Below, piece after piece: positions 16,328 to 23,198 of a stretch of 64,000 nt of DNA. The number at the start of each line of letters is the position of its first letter. Position 1 is the first letter of the stretch. The stretch lies in the IMG/VR virus record IMGVR_UViG_3300025669_000021, positions 1 through 64,000 of that record. The stretch is one strand, 5' to 3'. The notes below the pieces were generated by a model that was not told the DNA's origin, searched no databases, and was given only the letters and a program-made list of their open reading frames with translations. The stretch comes from a virus. The position numbers were made by a program, and so were the translations under genes.

Positions 16328-16456
16328 ATGACTAATTTCATTCACTACAGTACGGAGGATGGAATGGACAAGTCTGATATTATAAGAGATATTTGTGACA
16401 TTATCTATGAGGCGTCACCGTTGGAGATTCTTCTTTTAAACGGCGAGATAGACTGA
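16328..16456 (+). CDS. Possible 42-residue protein
   Basis: An ATG at 16328 opens a frame for a 42-residue acidic protein (MTNFIHYSTEDGMDKSD, ending EILLLNGEID). An AGAGG lies just upstream. It fills an otherwise empty 176-base gap and ends ten bases before the first cassette linker. No homologue recognised; could be spurious. Confidence 0.4.
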   Translation: MTNFIHYSTEDGMDKSDIIRDICDIIYEASPLEILLLNGEID

Positions 16457-16490
16457 TCGGATTGGTTCCGACAGATAAGGGGGTGAATCA

Positions 16491-16754
16491 GTGAACATCA
16501 AGCAACTGATTGTAGGAGAGATAGAACGACAAGGCATGGATGGTTTGTATTGTTCAGAGGGGCCATGTGGATGCCTAAAGGAAGATTTAGCACCTTGTGG
16601 GACAGAAGATTATTACGGCTGTTCCATTGGTAAGCGGATGGAATGGGCGGCAGACGAAAGCTGTGGTTGTGGCGCTTCGGGCATTGATCACTGGCATATC
16701 TGCGACCCCAATTACCCCAAACCGACAGATAAGGGGGTGAATACTCATGGCTAA
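16491..16754 (+). CDS. Cys-rich small protein
   Basis: An 87-residue protein with eight or more Cys (GLYCSEGPCGCLKEDLAPCG, then CSIGKR, SCGCGA, HICDP). This GLY.....CGC...DLAPC pattern occurs in small phage proteins of unknown role and probably binds zinc. GTG 16491 directly follows the first linker. The C-terminal PKPTDKGVNTHG is encoded by the second linker, and the gene overlaps the next start by eight bases. Confidence 0.65.
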   Translation: MNIKQLIVGEIERQGMDGLYCSEGPCGCLKEDLAPCGTEDYYGCSIGKRMEWAADESCGCGASGIDHWHICDPNYPKPTDKGVNTHG

Positions 16755-17091
16755 AGCGGAGACATATAGCCCTTGTTGGGGATGTGAAAAATCAACCACT
16801 TCTTGCTGCTGTCCAGATCTTAAACAGTGGGTTGAGAAGAGAGACAATGAGGATGGACAAATGAAGTACGAATGGAAGCAACTCAGTCAATGGGATTGCC
16901 CAAAGCCAGAATATTACGTCGAGAGCAGGGAAGTCTCTACTGGGATGAGCAAGGCAACTTGTGTATTCCTGTTGGTCGAGTGCGTAGACCAAGGAAGGGG
17001 ATATATTAGAACCATCCCAATCACCAAGGCAGATGTGACAGGGAAGATGATTGATATTGCAAATACCGCAAACCGACAACAGGAGGGGTGA
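16747..17091 (+). CDS. Small hypothetical protein, Cys-rich N-terminus
   Basis: A 114-residue protein. The N-terminus has CWGCEK and SCCCPD, a possible zinc site; the rest looks like a strand-rich domain (KATCVFLLVECVDQG, YIRTIPIT). ATG 16747 follows linker 2; the gene ends inside linker 3, read in a different frame from the other copies. Unknown function. Confidence 0.65.
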   Translation: MAKAETYSPCWGCEKSTTSCCCPDLKQWVEKRDNEDGQMKYEWKQLSQWDCPKPEYYVESREVSTGMSKATCVFLLVECVDQGRGYIRTIPITKADVTGKMIDIANTANRQQEG

Positions 17092-17295
17092 ATGATGTAC
17101 GATGATATATGCCGCAAGAAGGGGTGTGATCACTACATAGAGTGGGACTACTCCTTAGACTCGGAGACTCAGCCGTACCCCTGTGTGTCATGCAATCTCG
17201 TAGGCCAGTCACACCATATAGATATCATTCCTGATGCGTGTCCATTTATGGATGCGATCCGAGCGGTAACGACAGTAAACGCACTGAATAAATAG
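17092..17295 (+). CDS. Small Cys-containing protein
   Basis: A 67-residue protein with CRKKGCDH, CVSCNL and ACPF, a likely small zinc-binding fold. ATG codons lie at 17092 and 17095; both are well placed after the AGGAGGGG of linker 3. The tail VTTVNALNK is encoded by linker 4. Function unknown. Confidence 0.6.
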   Translation: MMYDDICRKKGCDHYIEWDYSLDSETQPYPCVSCNLVGQSHHIDIIPDACPFMDAIRAVTTVNALNK

Positions 17296-17307
17296 AGGAG
17301 TTGAATA

Positions 17308-17538
17308 ATGGGATACGATGACAACCCAAGGATGGTAAGAGTTGATTTCTTCAAACCGTCAGGCAAGTGGTATAGCACGGAGGCCATAAAATGGCTTTCG
17401 TATGACGAGACTCAGATACACGATGCTTTCAGGGAAGCACTAAGGGCCGAACTTGGCGGGAGGTTGAGCGAGATGACGGCTGTATGCCTTCATCCATACC
17501 ATGTCAACGAACATCCGCTGATGATAAAAGAGTGGTAA
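17308..17538 (+). CDS. Small hypothetical protein
   Basis: A 76-residue protein of unknown function with two or three strands (MVRVDFFKPSGKWYST) and a helix (DAFREALRAELGGRLS). GAGGAGTTGAATA of linker 4 precedes ATG 17308. The stop falls at the upstream edge of linker 5. Confidence 0.6.
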   Translation: MGYDDNPRMVRVDFFKPSGKWYSTEAIKWLSYDETQIHDAFREALRAELGGRLSEMTAVCLHPYHVNEHPLMIKEW

Positions 17539-17560
17539 CGACAGGAGAGGGGGTGAATAA

Positions 17561-17728
17561 GTGAAGGTGAGATGCCCAAACGATGATGTATGCGGTGATG
17601 GTAAGGCGGGGGGATTCCATTGTGAACCACACGAACACACTGAGGAGTGCGATGTGAGCCATGGCGAGTTCGGGTTTTGCCCTCCTTGTGTAGTGATTCA
17701 GCCCAAACCGACAATAGGAGGTAAATAG
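17561..17728 (+). CDS. 55-residue Cys-rich protein
   Basis: A 55-residue protein (GTG 17561, MKVRCPNDDVCGDG...) with six Cys and several His (HCEPHEHTEEC, CPPC), probably a zinc ribbon. It begins directly after linker 5 (GGAGAGGGGGTGAATAA) and its last eight residues, PKPTIGGK, are encoded by linker 6. The clean fit between two linkers supports a real cassette despite the small size. Confidence 0.6.
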   Translation: MKVRCPNDDVCGDGKAGGFHCEPHEHTEECDVSHGEFGFCPPCVVIQPKPTIGGK

Positions 17729-18478
17729 ATGAAAGCAATAACGGTAGCATGGTTTAGCGGAGGAACATCATCGGCAATCTCGACGAAGATGATGATTGAC
17801 GAAATAGACCATATCATATTTCAAGACATAGAAGATCACCACGAAGATACCATGCGCTTTGTGATGGACTGCCAAAAATGGTTTGGTAAGGAAATCGAGA
17901 TTCAGAAGTCACCTTACGGAAGCGTTAATAACGCCTGTAAAGGTGCCGCATTTGTGCGTGGCCCACACGGTGCGGCTTGCACTCGATTGTTAAAGATACG
18001 AGAACGCCAAATATGGGAAGCCCAAAACAGATTCTTTTGCAACTTTCGCTATATTTGGGGAATGGATGCGAATGAAACTACAAGAGCTGACAGAATTAGA
18101 TATGAGTCTATGCCAGATGAAGAACATATATTCCCCTTGCTGGAGAATGGTATCGACAAACCGGAAGCCCATGCGATTTTAGCCAGGGCAGGGATAAAGC
18201 GACACGCTATGTATGATATGGGATACCCAAACGCAAATTGTAGGGTATGCACAAAGGGCGGGATGGGATACATGAATAAATGCCGTGTAGATTTCCCTGA
18301 TTGGTTCTGGGCAAGGGCAAGAATGGAGAGAGAGGTCGGAGCGTCTTGCATCAACGGGGTATTCCTCGACGAGCTTGATCCCGATCGGGGCCGTGACTGC
18401 GAGATCATACTGCCAGAATGTGGAATGATGTGCGAGATCCTAGATTCACCCGCTAGTCCGACATTAGGAGGTAAATGA
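17729..18478 (+). CDS. Second PAPS reductase-family PP-loop protein
   Basis: A 249-residue PP-loop enzyme distinct from that at 15041. WFSGGTSSAIS near residue 8 is the phosphate-binding loop; CTRLLKIRER near 84, WGMDANETTRADR near 110, FPLLENGIDKPEAHAILA near 135 and ANCRVCTKGG near 167 follow the phage PAPS-reductase/PP-loop pattern. The substrate is unknown. AGGAGGTAAATAG of linker 6 precedes the ATG, and the C-terminal DSPASPTLGGK is encoded by linker 7. Confidence 0.75.
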   Translation: MKAITVAWFSGGTSSAISTKMMIDEIDHIIFQDIEDHHEDTMRFVMDCQKWFGKEIEIQKSPYGSVNNACKGAAFVRGPHGAACTRLLKIRERQIWEAQNRFFCNFRYIWGMDANETTRADRIRYESMPDEEHIFPLLENGIDKPEAHAILARAGIKRHAMYDMGYPNANCRVCTKGGMGYMNKCRVDFPDWFWARARMEREVGASCINGVFLDELDPDRGRDCEIILPECGMMCEILDSPASPTLGGK

Positions 18479-18479
18479 T
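18443..18479 (+). repeat. Extended linker copy (7 of 10)
   Basis: Full-length copy: GATTCACCCGCTAGTCCGAC followed by ATTAGGAGGTAAATGAT and the ATG at 18480. The first half encodes the DSPASPT tail of the upstream PP-loop enzyme, and the second supplies the ribosome site of the next gene. Confidence 0.85.
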
Positions 18480-18755
18480 ATGTCTTCAACAGACAAAATC
18501 AAAAAGCATCTTTTCGATATGACTGCGGAGGAATTAACAGAGTCCTTCAACCAGTACCTTAAAGAAATTGAAGACGCTTACGGTGACATACCGAAGGATA
18601 AAGATTGTGCCAAATGCCCACATTCAACTAACGGTCAGTGTTCGGGAATGGTGACGCCGTGTTTTGATATTTGTTCTGGCGATGCGTTTGGTGGAATGTG
18701 TGCTAGTGATTCACCCGCTAGTCCGACAGTAAAGAGTGAATCGAGGGAATTATGA
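18480..18755 (+). CDS. Small Cys-rich hypothetical protein
   Basis: A 91-residue protein: a helical acidic N-terminus (residues 5-38), then KDCAKCPHS, GQCSG, TPCFDIC and GMCAS, a likely zinc-binding part. The tail DSPASPTVKSESREL is read from linker 8. The gene overlaps the next by four bases (ATGA). Unknown function. Confidence 0.6.
   Translation: MSSTDKIKKHLFDMTAEELTESFNQYLKEIEDAYGDIPKDKDCAKCPHSTNGQCSGMVTPCFDICSGDAFGGMCASDSPASPTVKSESREL
18708..18751 (+). repeat. Extended linker copy (8 of 10)
   Basis: Same first half as copies 7 and 9 (GATTCACCCGCTAGTCCGAC), then a diverged AGTAAAGAGTGAATCGAGGG before ATG 18752. The upstream protein reads through it in the same frame as in copies 7, 9 and 10. 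Confidence 0.85.
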
Positions 18756-19069
18756 AATTAGTCAGCATTGAGAGTCCGTATGCGGGGAATGTGGAAGAGA
18801 ACGAGAAGTACGCCAGAGAGTGCATGAGGGATAGCCTGTTACGCGGTGAGGCACCATACGCCAGTCATTTGATATACACTCAGCGGGGAATCTTAGACGA
18901 TACCAAGCCGGATGAGCGCAAGCTAGGTATGGAAGCTGGCAAAAAGTGGGAGATCCACGCAGAGCTTACTGCGGTTTATACCGATCTTGGAATATCAGGC
19001 GGCATGGAGTGGGGCGTCGATCAGGCTAGATCCGTAGGGCGGCCAGTTGAGTACAGGAGTATTCGATGA
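18752..19069 (+). CDS. DUF7768-like (nucleoside deoxyribosyltransferase-fold) protein
   Basis: A 105-residue protein matching a widespread phage family: IESPYAGNVEEN, YARECMRDSLLRGEAPYASH, YTQRGILDD, then ERKLGMEAGKKW, VYTDLGISGGM and a closing VEYRSIR. The fold is that of nucleoside 2-deoxyribosyltransferase-like proteins (DUF7768/DUF4406 group); substrate unknown. It overlaps the following methylase by four bases (ATGA), the only junction in this zone without a linker, so these two may travel as one cassette. Confidence 0.7.
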   Translation: MKLVSIESPYAGNVEENEKYARECMRDSLLRGEAPYASHLIYTQRGILDDTKPDERKLGMEAGKKWEIHAELTAVYTDLGISGGMEWGVDQARSVGRPVEYRSIR

Positions 19070-19746
19070 AACCATATTATGAAGCGGCGGGGATTACGAT
19101 TTACCACGGGGACTGTCGGGAAGTATTGCCGACTCTTGACAAGGTTGATCTTGTTTTGACTGATCCGCCGTATGGGATTGGGAAGTCGGGGCAAAAGCGT
19201 TCTAGATGCAAGAACCCAAAACATGACCGCAAGCACTATGACGACTTGGGGTGGGATAAGGAAATACCACCGCTAATGTGTTTCGATTTGATGAGACTAA
19301 AATCAGACCACCAGATTATATGGGGCGGCAATTATTTCGCCCACTATCTGCAGCCTTCCATGGGGTGGCTGTTCTGGGACAAAGGACAAGACCTTAACCA
19401 GGCAGACGGAGAGCTTGCATGGACGAGCTTTGACAAGGCACTACGGCGCAAGGTTCTCAACAGTTCGGCCATTGCCTCCGACGGGGCGGTGCATCCTACA
19501 CAGAAACCCTTGGCAATAATCAAGTGGTCTATTGAATACGCCGAGGGCCACATGAAGTACCCCCTCTCAATCCTCGACCCCTTCATGGGCAGCGGCACAA
19601 CACTCAGAGCCGCCAAGGATCTGAACCGCCAAGCCATAGGCATTGAGCTTGAAGAGAAGTATTGTGAGATAGCGGCCAACCGTTTGAGTCAGGATGTTCT
19701 AGGACTATTCGATTCACCCGCTAGTCCGACATTAAGGAGTAAATGA
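19066..19746 (+). CDS. DNA methyltransferase (DPPY, amino-methylating)
   Basis: A 226-residue S-adenosylmethionine-dependent DNA methylase of the amino-group type. The catalytic TDPPYG box is near residue 31 and the SAM-binding DPFMGSGTT near 171, followed by IGIELEEKYCEIAANRL; catalytic before SAM motif is the beta-class order. It makes N6-methyladenine or N4-methylcytosine; the target site cannot be read from sequence. No partner restriction enzyme is nearby, so it is an orphan, likely protecting phage DNA. The tail DSPASPTLRSK is encoded by linker 9. Confidence 0.85.
   Translation: MKPYYEAAGITIYHGDCREVLPTLDKVDLVLTDPPYGIGKSGQKRSRCKNPKHDRKHYDDLGWDKEIPPLMCFDLMRLKSDHQIIWGGNYFAHYLQPSMGWLFWDKGQDLNQADGELAWTSFDKALRRKVLNSSAIASDGAVHPTQKPLAIIKWSIEYAEGHMKYPLSILDPFMGSGTTLRAAKDLNRQAIGIELEEKYCEIAANRLSQDVLGLFDSPASPTLRSK
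19711..19742 (+). repeat. Extended linker copy (9 of 10)
   Basis: GATTCACCCGCTAGTCCGAC then ATTAAGGAGTAA before the ATG at 19743. It differs from copy 7 in only a few bases around the ribosome site. It encodes the end of the methylase. Confidence 0.85.
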
Positions 19747-19997
19747 TGGCAAGCAATAAGCACATAGAACTGGTAGAAGCAGTCAATAATTCCAAGACGA
19801 TTGAGGAGCATAAGAAAGCTAAAATATACTTGCAAGGCTTTCGGGCAGGAGTAAGTAATTGCGACTACTACCTAGACCTGTGTGGATGTGATATGTACTA
19901 CATCGACAAAGGCATAGACCGACCGATGTGCGGCGGAGTGTGGCTAGATTGGAAGCCAAGTGATTCACCCTCCACTACGACAGTAGGAGGTAAATAG
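19743..19997 (+). CDS. Small hypothetical protein
   Basis: An 84-residue protein. A helical first half (NKHIELVEAVNNSKTIEEHK) is followed by an aromatic/Cys part (NCDYYLDLCGCDMYYIDKG). ATG 19743 or 19746. The tail DSPSTTTVGGK is read from linker 10. Unknown function. Confidence 0.6.
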   Translation: MMASNKHIELVEAVNNSKTIEEHKKAKIYLQGFRAGVSNCDYYLDLCGCDMYYIDKGIDRPMCGGVWLDWKPSDSPSTTTVGGK

Positions 19998-20001
19998 ACA
20001 G
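19962..20001 (+). repeat. Diverged linker copy (10 of 10)
   Basis: GATTCACCCTCCACTACGAC then AGTAGGAGGTAAATAGACAG before ATG 20002. It differs from copies 7-9 at several positions in the first half but keeps the coding frame and the AGGAGG site. It places the O-antigen ligase-like gene in the same array. Confidence 0.75.
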
Positions 20002-21717
20002 ATGAAAGACAGAATGACCAAAATGCTATTCTTGACCACCCTTTTTGTGGTCCCGTCCGTGTTCTCTTCTCAGACTGGAGACATCGGGCTACTGCCGCAA
20101 CTGATGATGTTGTGTATGTGCAGCCTATTCCTTCTGTTCTTTTTGGACTTGAAGGGGCGTAAGAGGAGCCTATCCGCGGTTCTCCTGATATTCTTGGCCT
20201 TCCTGGCGGTGAACATCATATCCGTCAAGAACGCGATCAACGGCCAGGAGTGGCTGTTCTCTATCGCTCGGCTATCGATACTGGCAACCTTCTTCTTCAT
20301 CACCCACTCTATTGTTACCAGAAGAGCAGGACTTAGGTTTGATATTGCCGGGGCGATTGCTCTGTGTGCCGGGGTCCATGCCATAATAGGCATACTTCAA
20401 TACTACGGAGTCAAGATCCCCTTCATTCCTGTTGCTACTGCCGGCAGTGTCTCGACCATGGCAAACAAGAACCTATTTGCCTCGTTCCTGTTCCTCTGCA
20501 GCCCCTTTGTCCTATACCGGTGCATCGTGGCCTGGAGAAGTAAAATACTGCTCTTTGGTGGAATACTGGTGTTGTGTGGACTGGCTATCTTTGTGTCTCA
20601 GTGCAAAGCCGTATGGCTGGGCATGGCAGTCGGTTCCATTGCCGTGCTGATCACCCTTCTTTTCAACCGTAGATGGAAAGCGGCTACGCTCCTGGCGATG
20701 GTAGGGGTGGTCGGCTTGCTGTGCGTCTTCTTCCTATTCAAGGACATCGTTATCAATCAACTCTCCATCGTCAATTTGCATTGGTCTATCAAGCCTCGGC
20801 TGGCTATTTGGTCACAGACAATAGAACTGATATCGGATCATCCAGTTTTCGGGACCGGATCGGGCAACTGGAAGATAGCCTTTCCTGGTTACGGTTGGGA
20901 TGCTGCAGGAATGACGCATTGCATACGGCCCCACAATGATTTCCTTTGGGTCATGGCAGAGACGGGTATCGTCGGGCTTCTGTTGTACGCCTCTCTATTC
21001 TTGGTGTCCATCCGTCAGGCGGTGAAGCAAGCCAAGGATTGTCTGTTTGGTCGGGAATGTTGGAGCTATTGCCTGATCTATGGCCTTGTAGGGTTCATGG
21101 TTGTGTCTTTCTTCGACTTCCCATACGAGCGGATCCCTCACATGATGTTGTTCATCGTGATTCTAGCGTCTTCAATGTATCCCTTCTCTAACTATGCGGA
21201 TTTCAGTAAGAGGGAACATGAGGGCAAGACCTACTCTATTCCTGGCGCTTCTCTCACGGTAAGCATCATCGGAATGATCATCTGTCTTTGCGGCGGTCTT
21301 CTTATCTCGCGCATGGAGTCTGAGATTGCAGCCATGGATGGTGTTAGACTGTTCCAGCGGGGCAAGTTCGATGAATCAAAGGCGTGTATGCTCAGGGCCC
21401 GTACCCCGTTCTACACTATTGACCCATACACGGCGCCAGTTGATTGGCACCTTGGGAATATTGCTGTGGTAGAGGGTGACAACGAGGCGGCTTTCTACCT
21501 CTACCAGGAGGCGGCTTTCTATCACCCCTCCCATATCCATGTTCTATCTAACCTCGGGGCAATGTACTATCGTTTTGGGTTCCTAGATGCAGCTTTGGAG
21601 ACAACAGAAAGGGCGCTCCAACTCGCACCCGAGTTTGAAGCACCCCTTCTCAACCTGCCAATTATCAAGAAAGCTCTACAGAGCCAAGCCCAGGAAGATC
21701 ATCCCGCCCAGGACTAG
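20002..21717 (+). CDS. O-antigen ligase/polymerase-like membrane protein with TPR tail
   Basis: A 571-residue inner-membrane protein with about ten to twelve hydrophobic helices through residue 440, then a soluble tail (445-565) with TPR-like helix pairs (HLGNIAVVEGDNEAAFYLYQ, then NLGAMYYRFGFLDAALET). The periplasmic-loop motif RPHNDFLWVMAETG near residue 309 is the Wzy_C signature. Cellular homologues join or polymerise O-antigen units. In a phage this suggests alteration of host surface polysaccharide (receptor masking). It is introduced by linker 10 and followed by convergent genes. Exact reaction (ligase or polymerase) is undecided. Confidence 0.8.
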   Translation: MKDRMTKMLFLTTLFVVPSVFSSQTGDIGLLPQLMMLCMCSLFLLFFLDLKGRKRSLSAVLLIFLAFLAVNIISVKNAINGQEWLFSIARLSILATFFFITHSIVTRRAGLRFDIAGAIALCAGVHAIIGILQYYGVKIPFIPVATAGSVSTMANKNLFASFLFLCSPFVLYRCIVAWRSKILLFGGILVLCGLAIFVSQCKAVWLGMAVGSIAVLITLLFNRRWKAATLLAMVGVVGLLCVFFLFKDIVINQLSIVNLHWSIKPRLAIWSQTIELISDHPVFGTGSGNWKIAFPGYGWDAAGMTHCIRPHNDFLWVMAETGIVGLLLYASLFLVSIRQAVKQAKDCLFGRECWSYCLIYGLVGFMVVSFFDFPYERIPHMMLFIVILASSMYPFSNYADFSKREHEGKTYSIPGASLTVSIIGMIICLCGGLLISRMESEIAAMDGVRLFQRGKFDESKACMLRARTPFYTIDPYTAPVDWHLGNIAVVEGDNEAAFYLYQEAAFYHPSHIHVLSNLGAMYYRFGFLDAALETTERALQLAPEFEAPLLNLPIIKKALQSQAQEDHPAQD

Positions 21718-21746
21718 GAAGAAGAGCGCCGTCATTATGGCTTCGG

Positions 21747-21775
21747 AGGCTTTCATGTCTTAGGCGTGAAAGCCT
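21747..21775. terminator. Possible terminator between convergent genes
   Basis: AGGCTTTCA (21747-21755) pairs with TGAAAGCCT (21767-21775) across an 11-base loop, followed on the + strand by a pyrimidine run (TCTCCCTTTCTTCC). It lies 30 bases after the ligase-like gene and overlaps the 3' end of csrA on the other strand. There is no pure T tract, so efficiency is doubtful. Confidence 0.35.
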
Positions 21776-21953
21776 TCTCCCTTTCTTCCGGTGAGAGTCC
21801 GTGCACAAGCTTCTCGTGTAGGACTACCACATCATCCGGTGCCTCTATCCCTACCTTGAAGTTGCCCGTCTTCTTATCGTGCTCAAGAGCCGTTATTGTT
21901 ATATCGGGCCCAATGTATATACGACTGTTTGGATACATCCCTAGAATTAGCAT
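21753..21953 (-). CDS. csrA: CsrA/RsmA-family RNA-binding regulator, divergent
   Basis: A 66-residue CsrA-like protein: MLILGMYPNSRIYIGPDITI, then TALEHD, NFKVGIEAPDDVVVLHEKL and a short tail. The beta-strand order and the IGPDI and GIEAPDDV boxes are clear. CsrA dimers bind GGA in mRNA leaders and control translation. Against E. coli CsrA, the RNA-contacting R6 and R44 align with Met and His here, so RNA specificity may differ or be lost. ATG 21953 is chosen (the frame is open upstream) because a GAAGGG site precedes it and it is the CsrA start. Last gene of the minus-strand island. Confidence 0.8.
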   Translation of the reverse strand: MLILGMYPNSRIYIGPDITITALEHDKKTGNFKVGIEAPDDVVVLHEKLVHGLSPEEREKAFTPKT

Positions 21954-21957
21954 AATC

Positions 21958-22323
21958 CTATATCCCTTCTTTGAGTTGACACCACTGTTGAACTGCCAGA
22001 GCGGATATCTTCCAAGTATCGTCATTCTGGTGCACAAGGTATTCCACCACGAACTGATAAGACCAGTCCTCGGCTAGTGTCCTATCCACGCATACAGAGA
22101 GGATTGACAGGGCAAGGTTTTCCGCGTGTTGGAGGTGAGCTCCATCCCCGAAGTCGAGCACTGCACATTCGCTATACTTGGAATTGATTGGCATGAGGGG
22201 GAACCGCTCCCCATCCCTCGGGTTGACTTCCCCTGTCACTACTCCATTCTTTCGACTGATCACAATGACGTCATGTCCATTGCATAGATCTACAAGCCTT
22301 CCGTATGGTGTTGTCGCTGTCAT
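21958..22323 (-). CDS. Hypothetical protein
   Basis: A 121-residue acidic protein of unknown function (MTATTPYGRLVDLCNGHDVI start; strand-rich first half, ending VQQWCQLKEGI). It overlaps the upstream gene by four bases (ATGA) and ends four bases before the CsrA start, so csrA is likely co-transcribed with it. No motif seen. Confidence 0.65.
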   Translation of the reverse strand: MTATTPYGRLVDLCNGHDVIVISRKNGVVTGEVNPRDGERFPLMPINSKYSECAVLDFGDGAHLQHAENLALSILSVCVDRTLAEDWSYQFVVEYLVHQNDDTWKISALAVQQWCQLKEGI

Positions 22324-22793
22324 CTGTTTTCGTCCTCCTCCTTATCCTGCTCTGCTATCTGTTTGACACATTTGGCGGTATTCGCCGCCGTTATCTTCTG
22401 TTGTCTCTTGATGTTTAGCATCCACTTACCCGCGAATACAGCGTGATCTTTCTGCATCCTCTTGCGGTATCCTGTCCATTCCCCCTTATCATCGAAGATT
22501 ACTGACTCCTCGTCGCGCCCTATCCAGTCGTTGCGATAGGAGGTAGGGTAATACTTCGCGTCCGTCTTCGTGGCGTGAAGAAACACCATGTCAGGATCTC
22601 GCATAGCATCCCCGTTACTCTCCCCGTAGTGGGCAACAGAGATTAACTCCCCGAGCTTGCACAACCCTATCAATTCGACCACTACCGGCATGAATGTCTC
22701 TTCCGTGTTGTCGATCGTTAGGTGCTGACTACCGCACATCATCTCCAGGAGCATATCCATTACCGCGTGGCCTTCCTTGTTCAATGACTTCAT
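22320..22793 (-). CDS. DUF6908-like protein
   Basis: A 157-residue protein with ELISVAHYGESNGDAMRDPD followed by MVFLHATKTD, resembling the SVAHYYEQNGDLMRDPEM-type signature I associate with DUF6908 proteins of plasmids and phages. Function unknown. Start overlaps the upstream stop and its stop overlaps the downstream start (ATGA each). The C-terminus is a basic-to-acidic helix. Confidence 0.5.
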   Translation of the reverse strand: MKSLNKEGHAVMDMLLEMMCGSQHLTIDNTEETFMPVVVELIGLCKLGELISVAHYGESNGDAMRDPDMVFLHATKTDAKYYPTSYRNDWIGRDEESVIFDDKGEWTGYRKRMQKDHAVFAGKWMLNIKRQQKITAANTAKCVKQIAEQDKEEDENR

Positions 22794-23023
22794 TTGCGGT
22801 GCTTCTCCATTCTCTTGACCACTTCCCGCCGCTGATACGCCGTAAGCTCTGACCGCTTGTCCTGTATCAACTGATACTCTACCGCTATGTCTACGCCCTC
22901 TAGCGGATCTTCCTTCTTCCGTGGCTCTGGCATCCCCGCCGTTGCCATTGGAGGAGGACCAAACAGCTTTGTCATTATCCCTTTGGGGCTAAATGTCGCG
23001 CCCTCTTTCTTCTCTTCAATCAT
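22790..23023 (-). CDS. Small hypothetical protein
   Basis: A 77-residue protein with a disordered Pro-rich first half (KLFGPPPMATAGMPEPRK) and a helical basic second half (IQDKRSELTAYQRREVVKRM). Coupled on both sides by four-base overlaps. Unknown function. Confidence 0.6.
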   Translation of the reverse strand: MIEEKKEGATFSPKGIMTKLFGPPPMATAGMPEPRKKEDPLEGVDIAVEYQLIQDKRSELTAYQRREVVKRMEKHRK

Positions 23024-23187
23024 TTCTTCCGTCCCTTCTTGTCCTCGTTCATTGCTTTAGTGAGTCTGTTGACCATCACCCAGTTCTGGGAGCGATCCTG
23101 CCTCTTGGCCGCTTCTTCTATCCATGCCGCCAGTTCGGGCGGTAGGTAGATTGATCTGGCCTTTGGTTTGTCTGTCTTATCTGCCAT
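23020..23187 (-). CDS. Ribbon-helix-helix (CopG/Arc-like) protein
   Basis: A 55-residue protein encoded on the minus strand: MADKTDKPKARSIYLPPELA then AWIEEAAKRQDRSQNWVM and a Lys-rich tail. The strand RSIYLP, helix PELAAWIEEAAKRQ and second helix after DRSQNW are the ribbon-helix-helix plan of CopG/Arc repressors. Its stop overlaps the next start (ATGA). Likely autoregulator of this leftward operon. Confidence 0.7.
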   Translation of the reverse strand: MADKTDKPKARSIYLPPELAAWIEEAAKRQDRSQNWVMVNRLTKAMNEDKKGRKK

Positions 23188-23198
23188 GTGTTCCTTTC

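Larger units (their letters stand above)
16466..20001 (+). repeat. Ten related intergenic linkers carrying ribosome binding sites
   Basis: Ten gene junctions share a core of about 20 bases, roughly yCGACAnnAGGAGGTGAAT, just before a start codon: 16466-16490, 16719-16746, 17070-17091, 17266-17307, 17535-17560, 17705-17728, 18443-18479, 18708-18751, 19711-19742 and 19962-20001. All ten contain CGACA; most contain an AGGAGG-like site. The first two are identical over 21 bases. Three later copies add an identical upstream half beginning GATTCACCCGCTAG. Where the upstream gene reads into the linker it mostly uses one frame, giving shared tails (PKPT..., DSPASPT...). The linker acts at least as a movable ribosome site. 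Confidence 0.85.

Noticed and set aside
16466-20001. Integron attC array as explanation of the linkers
   Set aside because: The linkers lack imperfect inverted-repeat ends, sit before start codons with ribosome sites, and no integrase is visible.
16466-20001. CRISPR array
   Set aside because: The repeats are separated by whole genes of variable length, not short spacers.
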